From contig NZ_CP149787.1 in assembly GCF_037914945.1 (NCBI RefSeq), forward strand, positions 2,604,001-2,668,000: 64,000 bases of DNA, given 5' to 3'. Made by a program: the position numbers and the translations under genes. Each line of letters opens with the position of its first letter. Positions within the stretch are counted from its first letter, which is position 1. The notes beneath the pieces are model-generated. The model did no database searches. It had not been told where the DNA came from and saw nothing but the letters and a program-made list of their open reading frames with translations. Of the stretch, positions 54,929 through 63,764 are shown one piece after another. Source of the DNA: Haloterrigena sp. KLK7 (GTDB taxonomy: Archaea; Halobacteriota; Halobacteria; Halobacteriales; Natrialbaceae).

Positions 54929-57835
54929 ATGTCTTCAGCGAGTGAAATTCACCGAAGCTTGTTTCGGCTGTACGAACACTACGTCGGTGAACCCGACTCG
55001 AGCAAGGACGTCTACGGTTACTGGGTGTTCATCGCGGGCTACCTGCTCGGGGCGGCCGGCATTTTCACCTACGTCGTCGGCTACGCCGGCAGCGCGGGCT
55101 CCTATACCCTGATCAGGATCTCCGGCGTGACCGCGGCGACGGGGCTGGCGCTCTGTCTGTTCGGCATCGTTCTCATGCTCCCGGTACGCAGGATCGGGAT
55201 CTACGCGAGCGCGCTCGGACTCCTCGTCGCGCTGGGCGGCGTCGTCTTCTTCGGCTGGGCCTACCCCTACAACTGGCGGGAACTCGGCACCGACTACAGC
55301 GTTCAGGTCATCTCCGTCTACACGCTCGGGATCGGCCTCATCGCGGGCGTCACCGCGCTCGTCCCGATTCTGACGGGCCAGAAGGGGATGTTCGTCGAGG
55401 AGGAGGGCGCGACCGACGATCCGGAGATCATGACCGGCGACGCGATGGAGGGCGCCCAGTTCGCCGTCTTCCGTGACGAGGACGGCGACTGGCAGTGGCA
55501 CGTGCTCCACCTCGAGGCGCTGGCGGCGAGCAACGACAGCGCGGTCACGCGACCGGAGGCGACCGAGAGCATCGAGCGCGTCCAGTCCCAGATCAGTTCC
55601 GCGGGGCTGATGGAACTGACGACCTCCGCGTTCCGACTCTACGAGGACCGCGACGGCACCTGGCAGTGGACGCTGGCCCGCGACGACGGCAGCGTCGTCG
55701 GCGCCAGCACCGGCGAGTTCGCCGAGCGCGACGACGCCGAGAACTCGGTCAGCTTCCTCAAGGACCGCGGTCCCGAGGCGGACGTCATCGAGATCGAGGG
55801 CGCGGCCTTCACCTACGAGGAACGCCGCGACCGGTGGTACTGGCAACTGGTCGACGACGATCGGACGCCGCTGGCCTCGAGCGATACCGGCTACCGGAGC
55901 CAGGAGACCGCCGAGGAGGCCGCCCAGACGTTCGCCGAGCGGTTCGATCGGGCGCGGCTGCTCGACGTCGAGCACGTCGGCGTCGAACTCGTCGAGCGCG
56001 CCGGCGACTGGACGTGGCGGTTCGTCGACGACCGCGACGAGGTCGTCGCCACCGCCTCCGACGCCTACGACTCCCGACGGGACGCCGAGGCGGCCGCCGA
56101 AGCGCTGCTCCCCGCACTCGAGTCGGCCGCCGTCACGGTCGCCGGGGAGCCGACCTACGAGCTCTACCAGTCGGGCTCGCAGTGGCGCTGGCGGCTCGTC
56201 GACGAGTCCGAGCACGTCGTCGCTCGGAGCCCCGACGAGGCGACCGCCCGCGGAGCCGTCGAGGCGAGCGCCGATCGGTTCGGCGACCACGCTCGCGACG
56301 CCGACGTCGTGGAGATCGACGACGCGGAGTACGAGGTCTACCCCGCCGAGAGCGAGCCCGCTGCCGCCGAGGACGACGGGGACGACCTCCCGGCGACGGT
56401 CGACGAGGCGATGGCCGACGGGGGGACCGAGCTCGAGTTCGACGACGCAACCCGATCCGAGACCGGCCCCGACTGGAACTGGCGGCTCGTCACGGAGGAC
56501 CGCGACGTCGTCGCGGCGAGCACCGAGCCCCATCCCGACGCGGAGTCGGCGACCGACGCCATCGAGCGCGTTCGCCAGCAGGCCAGCGAGGCCGACCTCA
56601 TCGAGTTCGAACACGCCGCGTTCCAGGTCTACGAGGCCGACGACAGCGAGTGGCGCTGGCGGCTCATCGACGAGGACGGCAACGTGCTGGCCGACAGCGG
56701 CGAGGAGCACACCTCCCGCGGCGAGGCCGCCGAGGCGATGATGACGCTCAAGGAGCAGGCGCCCGACGCCGAACTGCTCGAGATCGAGACCGCGGCGTTC
56801 GAACTGTTCGTCAACGAGGACGACGAGTGGGGCTGGCGGCTCATCGACGAGGCCGGCAAACTCGTCGCCGAGGACCCCGCGACCCACCCCACCCGCGGCG
56901 CCGCCCGACAGGCGATGAACCGCCTGCTCGAGCACCTCGATTCGGACGTTCGGACGATGGATCGGGCGATGTTCCAGACCTACGCGGCCGAGGACTGGCA
57001 GTGGCGGTTCGTACTCTCGACGGGCGAGACCGTCGCGGAGGCCGGCGCGGCCCACCCGACCCGGGACGAACTCGTGGACGCTCTGGACGACGTCCGCGAG
57101 TCGGCCGCGACGGCCCAGCGCCACGCGATCGGCGAGGTCGCCGTCCAGCTCTACGATAGCGGCGGCTGGCACTGGCGACTGCTCGATCGCGACCGCGAGG
57201 AACTCGCCGACTCGAGGGTCACCTACGACGACCGCGACGGCGCGGTCGGCGGCGTCGAATCGCTGCAGGCCCACGTCGGCGACGCGCCGATCTTCGCCAT
57301 CGAGGACGCCGCGATCCGGCTGGACCGCGACGACGGCTGGTCGTGGGAACTCGTCGACCGCGAGCGCGAGGTGATCGCGAGCGCGGTCGGTGCGGGTGCG
57401 TCCAAGGCCGCCGTCCTCGACGATATCGAGGCCGTGCGCCAGCTGGCGCCGATGGCCGGCCGCGTCGACTTCGACGTCGCCTCGTTCGAACTCGTCGCCG
57501 ACGAGGACGACCACTGGCAGTGGCGGCTCATCGACGAGGACGGCCGCACCATCGCGACCGGCACCGAGAGCCACGACTCCACCGAGGCCGCCCGCGCGGC
57601 CCTCGAGGACGTCCGCGAGCTGATCGCCGACGCGAGCATCCTCGAGATCGACAGCGTCTCGTTCGAACTCCACACGGCCGACGACGGGGAGGGCTGGGTC
57701 TGGCAGCTCATCGACGAGTACGGGACGACGATGGCCGAGAGCACTCAGACCTACGAGAACCGCACCGAGGCCCGCGAGGCGATGAACGACGTGAAGGCCC
57801 ACGCGCCCGAGGGCTGGATCACCTTCACGGAGTGA
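54929..57835 (+). CDS. Membrane protein with 13 tandem W-x-W (DUF1508-like) repeats, 968 aa
   Basis: Residues about 28-150 form five membrane helices, with the first about 27 residues outside them. From about 170 to the end there are thirteen repeats of about 60 residues, each with a strand 'F.LY....', a core like 'EWRWRLIDEDG' and a helix 'A..AI..VK..A'. The core resembles DUF1508/YegP modules, but in greater number. The repeat part is probably cytoplasmic or surface-exposed and acidic. The function is unknown; a binding or signalling scaffold is plausible. Confidence 0.85.
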   Translation: MSSASEIHRSLFRLYEHYVGEPDSSKDVYGYWVFIAGYLLGAAGIFTYVVGYAGSAGSYTLIRISGVTAATGLALCLFGIVLMLPVRRIGIYASALGLLVALGGVVFFGWAYPYNWRELGTDYSVQVISVYTLGIGLIAGVTALVPILTGQKGMFVEEEGATDDPEIMTGDAMEGAQFAVFRDEDGDWQWHVLHLEALAASNDSAVTRPEATESIERVQSQISSAGLMELTTSAFRLYEDRDGTWQWTLARDDGSVVGASTGEFAERDDAENSVSFLKDRGPEADVIEIEGAAFTYEERRDRWYWQLVDDDRTPLASSDTGYRSQETAEEAAQTFAERFDRARLLDVEHVGVELVERAGDWTWRFVDDRDEVVATASDAYDSRRDAEAAAEALLPALESAAVTVAGEPTYELYQSGSQWRWRLVDESEHVVARSPDEATARGAVEASADRFGDHARDADVVEIDDAEYEVYPAESEPAAAEDDGDDLPATVDEAMADGGTELEFDDATRSETGPDWNWRLVTEDRDVVAASTEPHPDAESATDAIERVRQQASEADLIEFEHAAFQVYEADDSEWRWRLIDEDGNVLADSGEEHTSRGEAAEAMMTLKEQAPDAELLEIETAAFELFVNEDDEWGWRLIDEAGKLVAEDPATHPTRGAARQAMNRLLEHLDSDVRTMDRAMFQTYAAEDWQWRFVLSTGETVAEAGAAHPTRDELVDALDDVRESAATAQRHAIGEVAVQLYDSGGWHWRLLDRDREELADSRVTYDDRDGAVGGVESLQAHVGDAPIFAIEDAAIRLDRDDGWSWELVDREREVIASAVGAGASKAAVLDDIEAVRQLAPMAGRVDFDVASFELVADEDDHWQWRLIDEDGRTIATGTESHDSTEAARAALEDVRELIADASILEIDSVSFELHTADDGEGWVWQLIDEYGTTMAESTQTYENRTEAREAMNDVKAHAPEGWITFTE

Positions 57836-57946
57836 CCGCCGCGCGGTCGATTCGATCCGCCCGCTGACCGCCGCTCGTTTTCGCCGCTTCGGATCCGATC
57901 TAGTGGCGCTCGGACGTTTATGTGCCCCGAGCGCGATCCTCGAGGC

Positions 57947-58603
57947 ATGAAATCGATGGGGATCGAACTGGAATACGCCCTCGAGGCGCTCCCGCCGCTG
58001 CACGCGGGCATCTGCGAATCGCCCGACATCGATCGGGAGATCATCGTCGGGGGACGGGCGATCGACGGGATCGAGACGATCACGTCGTTCGTCTACGGGG
58101 ATTCCGAGGCCTACGCGTCGCTGCTCGAGGACCTCGAGGCCGTCCGCGAGTACGATATCACGACCACGGACGACGGCTTCTTCTGCTATCTCCGGCGGGA
58201 CCTCGGCGCGGACGGACTGTCGCTGTTGAACGCGCTCGCACAGGAGACCGTCGTGGTCGTACCGCCGATCGAGGTCGGGTCGGATCGAACGATTCGCCTG
58301 ACCCTCGTCGGTCACCCATCCGCGCTCACCACCGTCGTTGAAGAGGTTCCCGACGGAATCCGACTGGACGTCCAGTGGGTGAGCGACGAGGTGACGGTCT
58401 CCGGGCCGGCCGTGACCGAGCGACAGACGGCGGCCCTGCGGACGGCCCGCGACGTCGGCTACTACGAGATCCCCCGGGAAGCGGGGATCGAGACCGTCGC
58501 CGCCGAACTCGACTGCGCCGTCTCGACGGCGTCGGAACTCCTCCGGCGCGGCGAAGCGAACGCGGTCGAGCGCGCCCTCGAGGGCGATCGGTCGTCGCGA
58601 TAG
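57947..58603 (+). CDS. HTH-10 domain regulator, 218 aa
   Basis: The N-terminal sensory part (about 1-150) is alpha/beta; 'TERQTAALRTARDVGYYEIPRE' in part, then 'LDCAVSTASELLRR', is an HTH-10 (bacterio-opsin activator) domain (about 155-215). ATG 57947 follows a TTTATG box (57917-57922) by about 25 bases. It resembles short Bat-like regulators; target genes unknown. Confidence 0.85.
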   Translation: MKSMGIELEYALEALPPLHAGICESPDIDREIIVGGRAIDGIETITSFVYGDSEAYASLLEDLEAVREYDITTTDDGFFCYLRRDLGADGLSLLNALAQETVVVVPPIEVGSDRTIRLTLVGHPSALTTVVEEVPDGIRLDVQWVSDEVTVSGPAVTERQTAALRTARDVGYYEIPREAGIETVAAELDCAVSTASELLRRGEANAVERALEGDRSSR

Positions 58604-58948
58604 GGTCGGAGAGTGAGCGGCCCGAAACGGGCTACTCGAGGGGTTGTAGTGGAACGGAAGCGTTCTGCTATCGCGGCAACAGGGTGTCGCCACGTCCTCC
58701 CCAGCCGATTTCTGCTCACGGGCGCGAAGCGCCCGTTCGTACGGTTCGCGGAACCTTCGGTTCCGCGCTAACGCTCACTCGTATCCTCGTTCGCTCATCC
58801 ACTGGAAGACGTTCTGCGTCTTCCAACCCCTCGCACGGCCTCGTCGACTGGCCTCGCAGTCACTCGGCCAGTCGACAGCGCGCGCCACCGCACGACGGAT
58901 GGGTGACTGGTGATGAGGGAACCGTGCGCTCACGTACTGATACCCGGG
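58604..58948. other. Intergenic stretch holding repeat copy B
   Basis: The 345 bases between two convergent genes are almost filled by the structured repeat at 58651-58898. No gene is supported. Confidence 0.6.
58651..58898. repeat. Dispersed structured repeat, copy B
   Basis: Matches copy A (11952-12105) in the same block order, but is about 95 bases longer because of three perfect hairpins: 58718-58725/58729-58736 (8 bp, 3-nt loop), 58748-58755/58759-58766 (8 bp, 3-nt loop), and 58803-58811/58817-58825 (9 bp, 5-nt loop). The shared 11-bp stem (58843-58853 with 58866-58876) differs from copy A at two pairs, both compensated, with the loop length unchanged at 12. Confidence 0.75.
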
Positions 58949-59647
58949 TCACGCAGCGTCGCGCTTCTCGCAGACGGCCGTGTAGGCGGTGCCAGCGAGG
59001 TGCGTGTCGACGATTTCGCAGCGATCGAAGACGGCCTCGAGCGATCCGACCACGTCGCCGTCGGGGTTCCAGTTCGCGTACCAGCGGAGGAACCGCCGGA
59101 TGAGGGGATTCAGGACGCGGAGGGGACCGCTCGGGGCCGGTCGAACGTCGACGACGGCGAACCGCGTACCGGGGCGCAGCGACCGGGAGACCGTCTCCAC
59201 GGTGCGGCGGACGTCGGGCATGACCGAGAGCGAGAGCGTCGCCAGCGCCGCGTCGAACGGCTCGTCGAACGCGGTCCTCGCGGCGTCGGCTCGACGCAGT
59301 TCGACGTTCTCCCAGCCGTGAGCCGCGATCCGATTCCGGGCGTTCTCGAGCATTTCCGGGCTGTAGTCGACGGCGACGAGTTCGCCCTCCGCGCCGATAT
59401 CGCGTCGAACCCGCTCGAAGTTGACGCCCGGGCCGCAGCCGATCTCGAGGACGCGGTCGCCCGCCTGCAACTCGAGGAGATCGATCGCCGCCTCGCGGAT
59501 CGGTTCGAAGTCCCGCTCGCTCATCCCGTACCAGTCGCTCCAGCGGTCCCAGACCGCGCGACTGCGCTCGAGGTGGGCTTCGTACTGGTCGTCCGCCGGC
59601 GTCGTCGCGTCGCGTCCGGAGTCGCGCCCGTCGCGTTCCGTGGCCAT
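58949..59647 (-). CDS. SAM-dependent class I methyltransferase, 232 aa
   Basis: SAM site 'VLEIGCGPGVNFERV' (motif I), acidic end of strand 2 'VAVDYSPEML', and 'FDAALATLSLSVMPDV' in the UbiE/Coq5-like pattern. The start at 59647 ('MATERDGRD') has a CATAAATG box about 55 bases upstream; an ATG at 59701 lies inside that box. The substrate is unknown; quinone or lipid methylation is possible. Confidence 0.85.
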   Translation of the reverse strand: MATERDGRDSGRDATTPADDQYEAHLERSRAVWDRWSDWYGMSERDFEPIREAAIDLLELQAGDRVLEIGCGPGVNFERVRRDIGAEGELVAVDYSPEMLENARNRIAAHGWENVELRRADAARTAFDEPFDAALATLSLSVMPDVRRTVETVSRSLRPGTRFAVVDVRPAPSGPLRVLNPLIRRFLRWYANWNPDGDVVGSLEAVFDRCEIVDTHLAGTAYTAVCEKRDAA

Positions 59648-59787
59648 ATTCGCAATTCGGCCGAGACGGGAGAGTAGCTTCACGCGAAACCTATCGCCCA
59701 TTTATGACCCCTCAGTTGGCTCCGGCGGACCGACCGGCTCCGATCGCGCTCGTCGCGTCACGGCGAAAGCGCCGAGCGATCGGACCG

Positions 59788-59797
59788 TTTTTTATCG
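59788..59797 (+). promoter_or_regulatory. TATA-like box of the phosphopantothenate synthetase gene
   Basis: TTTTTTATC lies about 25 bases before GTG 59818. Confidence 0.55.
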
Positions 59798-59817
59798 ACT
59801 ACCCCCAGTGACCGACC

Positions 59818-60597
59818 GTGACAGACTACGACACCGTCTCCGCGGAGGTCGACCACGAGGAGGAGATCCCGGAGGACCATCCGCGATACCAGGATCTGCT
59901 CACCCGCCACCGGATCGAGAAGGGCGTCGAGAAGGGCATCACCCACCTGCAGGGGATGCACGCCGAGGGCCGAGGCAGCGCCTTCGACTACTTACTCGGC
60001 GAGGAGACGATTCCCAGCGCCGACGCGGCCGAACGCGCCGCTGCGGCTCACCTGCTGCTGGCCGACCGACCCGTGCTCTCGATCAACGGGAACGTCGCCG
60101 CGCTCGTCCCCGAGGAGATGGCCGCCCTCGCCGACGCGACCGGCGCCGATCTCGAGGTCAACCTCTTCAACCGCACCGAGGAACGGATCGAAGCGATCGC
60201 CGACCATCTCCGCGACCACGGCGCCGGGGACGTCAAGGGGCTCGAGGCCGACGCGCGCATCCCGAATCTGGATCACCAGCGCGCGAAAGTCGACGAGGAC
60301 GGGATCTACGCGGCCGACGTCGTGCTCGTCCCCCTCGAGGACGGCGACCGCGCCGAGGCGTTAGACGAGATGGGCAAGACCGAGATCGTGATCGACCTCA
60401 ACCCGCTCTCGCGGTCGCCGCAGGTCGCCGACGTTCCGATCGTCGACAACATCATCCGTGCAGTTCCGAACATGACCGAACACGCCCGCGACCTCGCGGA
60501 CGCCGACGAGTCGGAGCTCGAGGCGATCGTCGAGGCGTTCGACCGCGAGGCCGCTCTCGAGGAGGCGGAGGAGCGAATCCGGTCGGGCGAGTTGTGA
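59818..60597 (+). CDS. 4-phosphopantoate--beta-alanine ligase (phosphopantothenate synthetase)
   Basis: 259 residues of the archaeal phosphopantothenate synthetase family. Typical parts are 'HPRYQDLLTRHRIEKGV', 'SINGNVAALVPEEM', 'ADVVLVPLEDGDR' and 'IDLNPLSRS'. It makes 4-phosphopantothenate from the product of pantoate kinase (53776-54609). No ATG fits; GTG 59818 ('VTDYDTVSAEVDHEEE') follows the TATA-like box at the proper distance. Confidence 0.93.
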   Translation: MTDYDTVSAEVDHEEEIPEDHPRYQDLLTRHRIEKGVEKGITHLQGMHAEGRGSAFDYLLGEETIPSADAAERAAAAHLLLADRPVLSINGNVAALVPEEMAALADATGADLEVNLFNRTEERIEAIADHLRDHGAGDVKGLEADARIPNLDHQRAKVDEDGIYAADVVLVPLEDGDRAEALDEMGKTEIVIDLNPLSRSPQVADVPIVDNIIRAVPNMTEHARDLADADESELEAIVEAFDREAALEEAEERIRSGEL

Positions 60598-60606
60598 GGT
60601 ACGGGC

Positions 60607-61263
60607 TCAGAATTCGTCCGTTATCGCGGGTGAGACGGCGTCGCGTGCGTCGTCGCGGTCGATAACGTAGCTTCGCTCCGCACTGATACCGGGAAGTCGC
60701 GACTTCAGTTCGGCGATGCGTTCTTCGACGCGGTAGTACGACAGCGAGAGGTACTCGCTGGCCGCCCGCGACAGCGAGTCGTCGATCTCGTAGGCGATCC
60801 CGTCGGAGCCGTTGAGACACCGCCGCTCGTAGTCGACGAGCCACTTTCGGGCCATCGCGACGCCCGTCTCGGCGTCGTAGCCCCGGGCGACGTAGTGTTT
60901 GTAGGGATGGCGGATCCACGAGTACTCCCAGTGGGCGTAGACGTCGACCTTCTCGGCGTCCTCGATCGCGTGGAGCACGACGTGGAGCTGCTCGTCGGCC
61001 AGCGGCGACGGCCGCCAGACCCACGATCCCTCCGAGGTGTTGCCGTCGAATCGGACCTTCAGCGACGCGATCGGATTTCGCGAGAAGCCGAGCTCGGCGA
61101 GGAGCGACTCGAGGCGGGCCTCCGAACAGTGGGCCGTGAGCACGTACTCGTCGGCCGTGGTGTGGCTGACGGCGTAACCGCCGAACGTTCCCGCGAACAG
61201 GTAGTGGAGCTGCGGCAGGAGGCTCCGGCGAACGGCGTTGACAGCGTCCTCTTTGTACGTCAT
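60607..61263 (-). CDS. Haloarchaeal hypothetical protein, 218 aa
   Basis: Alpha/beta protein starting 'MTYKEDAVNAVRRSLL'. Notable parts: 'AGTFGGYAVSHTTADEYVL', 'VHAHWEYS'-like aromatic segment ('VYAHWEYSWIRHPYKHYVARGY' in part) and 'EYLSLSYYRVEERIAEL'. The aromatic, His-rich stretch could bind metal or ligand. No family recognised. Upstream it is divergent from the HalOD1 gene. Confidence 0.68.
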   Translation of the reverse strand: MTYKEDAVNAVRRSLLPQLHYLFAGTFGGYAVSHTTADEYVLTAHCSEARLESLLAELGFSRNPIASLKVRFDGNTSEGSWVWRPSPLADEQLHVVLHAIEDAEKVDVYAHWEYSWIRHPYKHYVARGYDAETGVAMARKWLVDYERRCLNGSDGIAYEIDDSLSRAASEYLSLSYYRVEERIAELKSRLPGISAERSYVIDRDDARDAVSPAITDEF

Positions 61264-61382
61264 GCGATCGGACGGGCTACGCGAGCCAGCGGGAAGTGTA
61301 TTCGGGACGGCAGCGGGTTCCACGCTCGGGCCTGCCACAGCCGGTAGAACTGTTACTATCGTTCCCATCGACGGTGGGACCG

Positions 61383-61670
61383 ATGCCCGGCCCGACCGAT
61401 CTACCCGACGACGACGTCGTCACGCGCCGAACCCTCGACACCACGCGAGACGCCCCAGCGATCGGACTCGTAGAGATCGTCGCCGACCTCGAGGAGACCG
61501 ACGCGATGGAGCTCACGCCGATCTACGATCGGGCCGACGATCTGATCGACGACCTCTTCGGGACGCCGCCCGGCGCCGACGCCGACGCGAGACTCGAGTT
61601 CACCTACCAGGGATATCGGATCGCCGTCGAGCAGGACGGAACCGTCGTGATTCGAGAGCCATCGGCGTAA
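61383..61670 (+). CDS. HalOD1 output-domain protein, 95 aa
   Basis: Matches HalOD1: 'ELTPIYDRADDLIDDLF' and the hairpin 'FTYQGYRIAVEQDGTVVI'. Compared with the gene at 12828 it has an N-terminal extension of about 25 residues. The start ATG 61383 ('MPGPTDLPDDDVVT') is the first after non-coding sequence. Signal-output role by family; partners unknown. Confidence 0.85.
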   Translation: MPGPTDLPDDDVVTRRTLDTTRDAPAIGLVEIVADLEETDAMELTPIYDRADDLIDDLFGTPPGADADARLEFTYQGYRIAVEQDGTVVIREPSA

Positions 61671-61858
61671 CCGTCGCCGCGATTCGATAGCGACGCGATC
61701 GCACTCGTCGAACGACGGCCCCGAACGAGACCGTAGCTGACTCCCGATTTCCCGCCGATGCGACGGCCGGCCGTCTCGCAGGACGGCCCGCGACCGGGTC
61801 GAGACAGTCGTCGAGCCGTTCCGTCTCCCTCACTCGAGTCGGAGTTCGTTTCAGGGGG

Positions 61859-61865
61859 TATAAAT
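61859..61865 (+). promoter_or_regulatory. TATA box of tyrS
   Basis: TATAAAT, 24-30 bases before ATG 61889; near-consensus. Confidence 0.7.
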
Positions 61866-61888
61866 TGCTCCTCCGATACCCTCCACAC

Positions 61889-62884
61889 ATGGATACCTAC
61901 GACCTGATCACGCGAAACGCCGAGGAGGTCGTCACCGACGAGGAGGTCCGCGACCTCGCGGACGATCCCGCGGGCAAGCGCGCCTACGTCGGCTACGAGC
62001 CCTCCGGCGTGCTCCATCTCGGCCATCTGCTGACGGCGAACAAACTCATCGATCTCCAGGAGGCCGGCATGGAGGTCGTCGTCCTGCTGGCGGACGTCCA
62101 CGCCTACCTCAACGGGAAGGGAACCTTCGAGGAGATCCGCGAGACCGCCGAGCGGATGAAAGCCCAGTTCGTCGCCTACGGGCTCGACGAGGACAACACC
62201 GAGTTCGTCTACGGCTCCGAGTTCCAACTCGACGAGGAGTACACCCTGGACCTCCACGAACTCGAGCTCTCGACCACGATGAACCGCGCTCAGCGCGCCA
62301 TGGCCGAGATTCAGGGCGACGAGACGGCGAAGGTGAGTCACCTCGTCTACCCGCTGATGCAGACCTTGGACATCGAGTACCTCGATCTCGATCTCGCGGT
62401 CGGCGGGCTCGACCAGCGCAAGGTCCACATGCTCGCTCGCGAGAAGCTGCCCGAAGTCGACTACGAGGTCCGACCCGCCCTCCACACGCCCATCGTCGCC
62501 GACCTCACCAGCGGCGAGGGGAAGATGTCCTCGAGCGAGGGGATCACCATCTCGATGGAGGACTCGACCGAGGAGCTCGAGGAGAAGGTCAACTCGGCGT
62601 ACTGCCCGCCGACCCGCGATCCGGAGCCGGACGACGACGGCACCGAGCGCGAGAACCCCGTCCTCGAGCTGTTCGAGTACCACGTCTTCCCGCGATTCGA
62701 CGAGATCGTCGTCGAACGCCCCGAGAAGTACGGCGGCGACCTGACCTACGAGGCCTACGAGTCGCTGGCCGCGGACCTCGAGTCCGGCGAACTCCACCCC
62801 GCCGACGCGAAGGGAACGCTGGCGAGCTACCTGGACGAACTGATCGCGCCGGGCCGCGAGAAGCTCCGCGAGCTTCGAGAGTAG
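61889..62884 (+). CDS. tyrS: Tyrosine--tRNA ligase
   Basis: 331 residues, archaeal class I synthetase. HIGH-type motif 'GVLHLGHLL', KMSKS-type motif 'KMSSSEG', and 'VGGLDQRKVHMLARE' are visible. Charges tRNA(Tyr). ATG 61889 ('MDTYDLITRNAEEV') is fixed by the TATA box at 61859. No editing or extra C-terminal domain, as usual in archaea. Confidence 0.95.
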   Translation: MDTYDLITRNAEEVVTDEEVRDLADDPAGKRAYVGYEPSGVLHLGHLLTANKLIDLQEAGMEVVVLLADVHAYLNGKGTFEEIRETAERMKAQFVAYGLDEDNTEFVYGSEFQLDEEYTLDLHELELSTTMNRAQRAMAEIQGDETAKVSHLVYPLMQTLDIEYLDLDLAVGGLDQRKVHMLAREKLPEVDYEVRPALHTPIVADLTSGEGKMSSSEGITISMEDSTEELEEKVNSAYCPPTRDPEPDDDGTERENPVLELFEYHVFPRFDEIVVERPEKYGGDLTYEAYESLAADLESGELHPADAKGTLASYLDELIAPGREKLRELRE

Positions 62885-62912
62885 GCGGGTCGATCACGTC
62901 TCGAGTCCAGAG

Positions 62913-63620
62913 CTACTCGACGAACACGTTCTCGTCGTCGGTATCGAGGAGCGAACTGAAGATCTTTCCTTCGGCGGTCCGGAGATGCTGCGAGAAGGTG
63001 GCCGGCGCGATCCCCAGTTCGGCGGCGAGTTCGCTGGCCTCGTGCTTCCGCGGCCAGTCGTAGAAGCCGTTCATGTAGGCCGTCAGAAACACCTCTCGCT
63101 GCCTGTCGGTGAGCGTCTCGACGACTGACTGCGTGAAGTCGTGTCGCGTAAAGAGCGGCGTCGATCGCCCCCGATCGCGACGGTCGTCGACGGTCACCGT
63201 CGGATGCTCCCGTTCGAACCGGTCGACGAGTTCGGCGGCGGCCGACTGCGAGGCGACCTCCGCGACGACCCGCCCGTCACCGCCGTCGGCCTCGACGGTC
63301 CGCGGGATCGCGCCGAAATCGACGACGGTAGCCGCGACGCAGCCGTCGCGAAGGTGAAGCCGTACCCGTCCGCCGTCGTCGTGTCGGGCGACGAGGTCCG
63401 CGTCGACCGCCTCGGTGTCGTCGATCGGGTCCAGTATCCGCTCCGGCGGGGCGTCCTCGACGGTGAAGTACTCGACGTACCCGCCGTCCGAGTGAGGGAA
63501 GATCACCTCGAGCCCGAGCCGGCAGCTCGCCGCCCGCGACACGTCGACGAACGGATACGACGGATCGTCGACGCGGAACTCGACTTCGACGACCGGTTTC
63601 TCGCTGTGACTTCGGCTCAT
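62913..63620 (-). CDS. HTH-10 domain regulator, 235 aa
   Basis: An N-terminal beta-rich sensor part (about 1-160; 'DPSYPFVDVSRAASCRL') and a C-terminal HTH-10 domain (about 175-230; 'LTDRQREVFLTAYMNGFYDWPR' in part, 'GIAPATFSQHLRTAEGKIF'). ATG 63620 is preferred; 63668 is an alternative. It is divergent from an acyl-CoA dehydrogenase gene, which it may regulate (inference). Confidence 0.87.
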   Translation of the reverse strand: MSRSHSEKPVVEVEFRVDDPSYPFVDVSRAASCRLGLEVIFPHSDGGYVEYFTVEDAPPERILDPIDDTEAVDADLVARHDDGGRVRLHLRDGCVAATVVDFGAIPRTVEADGGDGRVVAEVASQSAAAELVDRFEREHPTVTVDDRRDRGRSTPLFTRHDFTQSVVETLTDRQREVFLTAYMNGFYDWPRKHEASELAAELGIAPATFSQHLRTAEGKIFSSLLDTDDENVFVE

Positions 63621-63764
63621 CTCCCGTGGGCATTCGCGGGCCTGGTACGGTTCCCTTTCGCAGTCCATAGCAGGGGCTTCTTTCGTCCGTCGCCGGCGTA
63701 TTCGATACCGCTCGCCGCCTCCCTCACCGATGATTTGACGACCGTCGGCCTCGAGTACCGTGGT

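Noticed and set aside
54935-58693. A 1252-codon antisense frame opposite the W-x-W repeat gene, and other long antisense frames (for example 754-2469, 5344-6876, 10081-11481)
   Set aside because: Long open frames on the opposite strand are expected in high-GC genes with strong third-position bias; the translations lack domain motifs.
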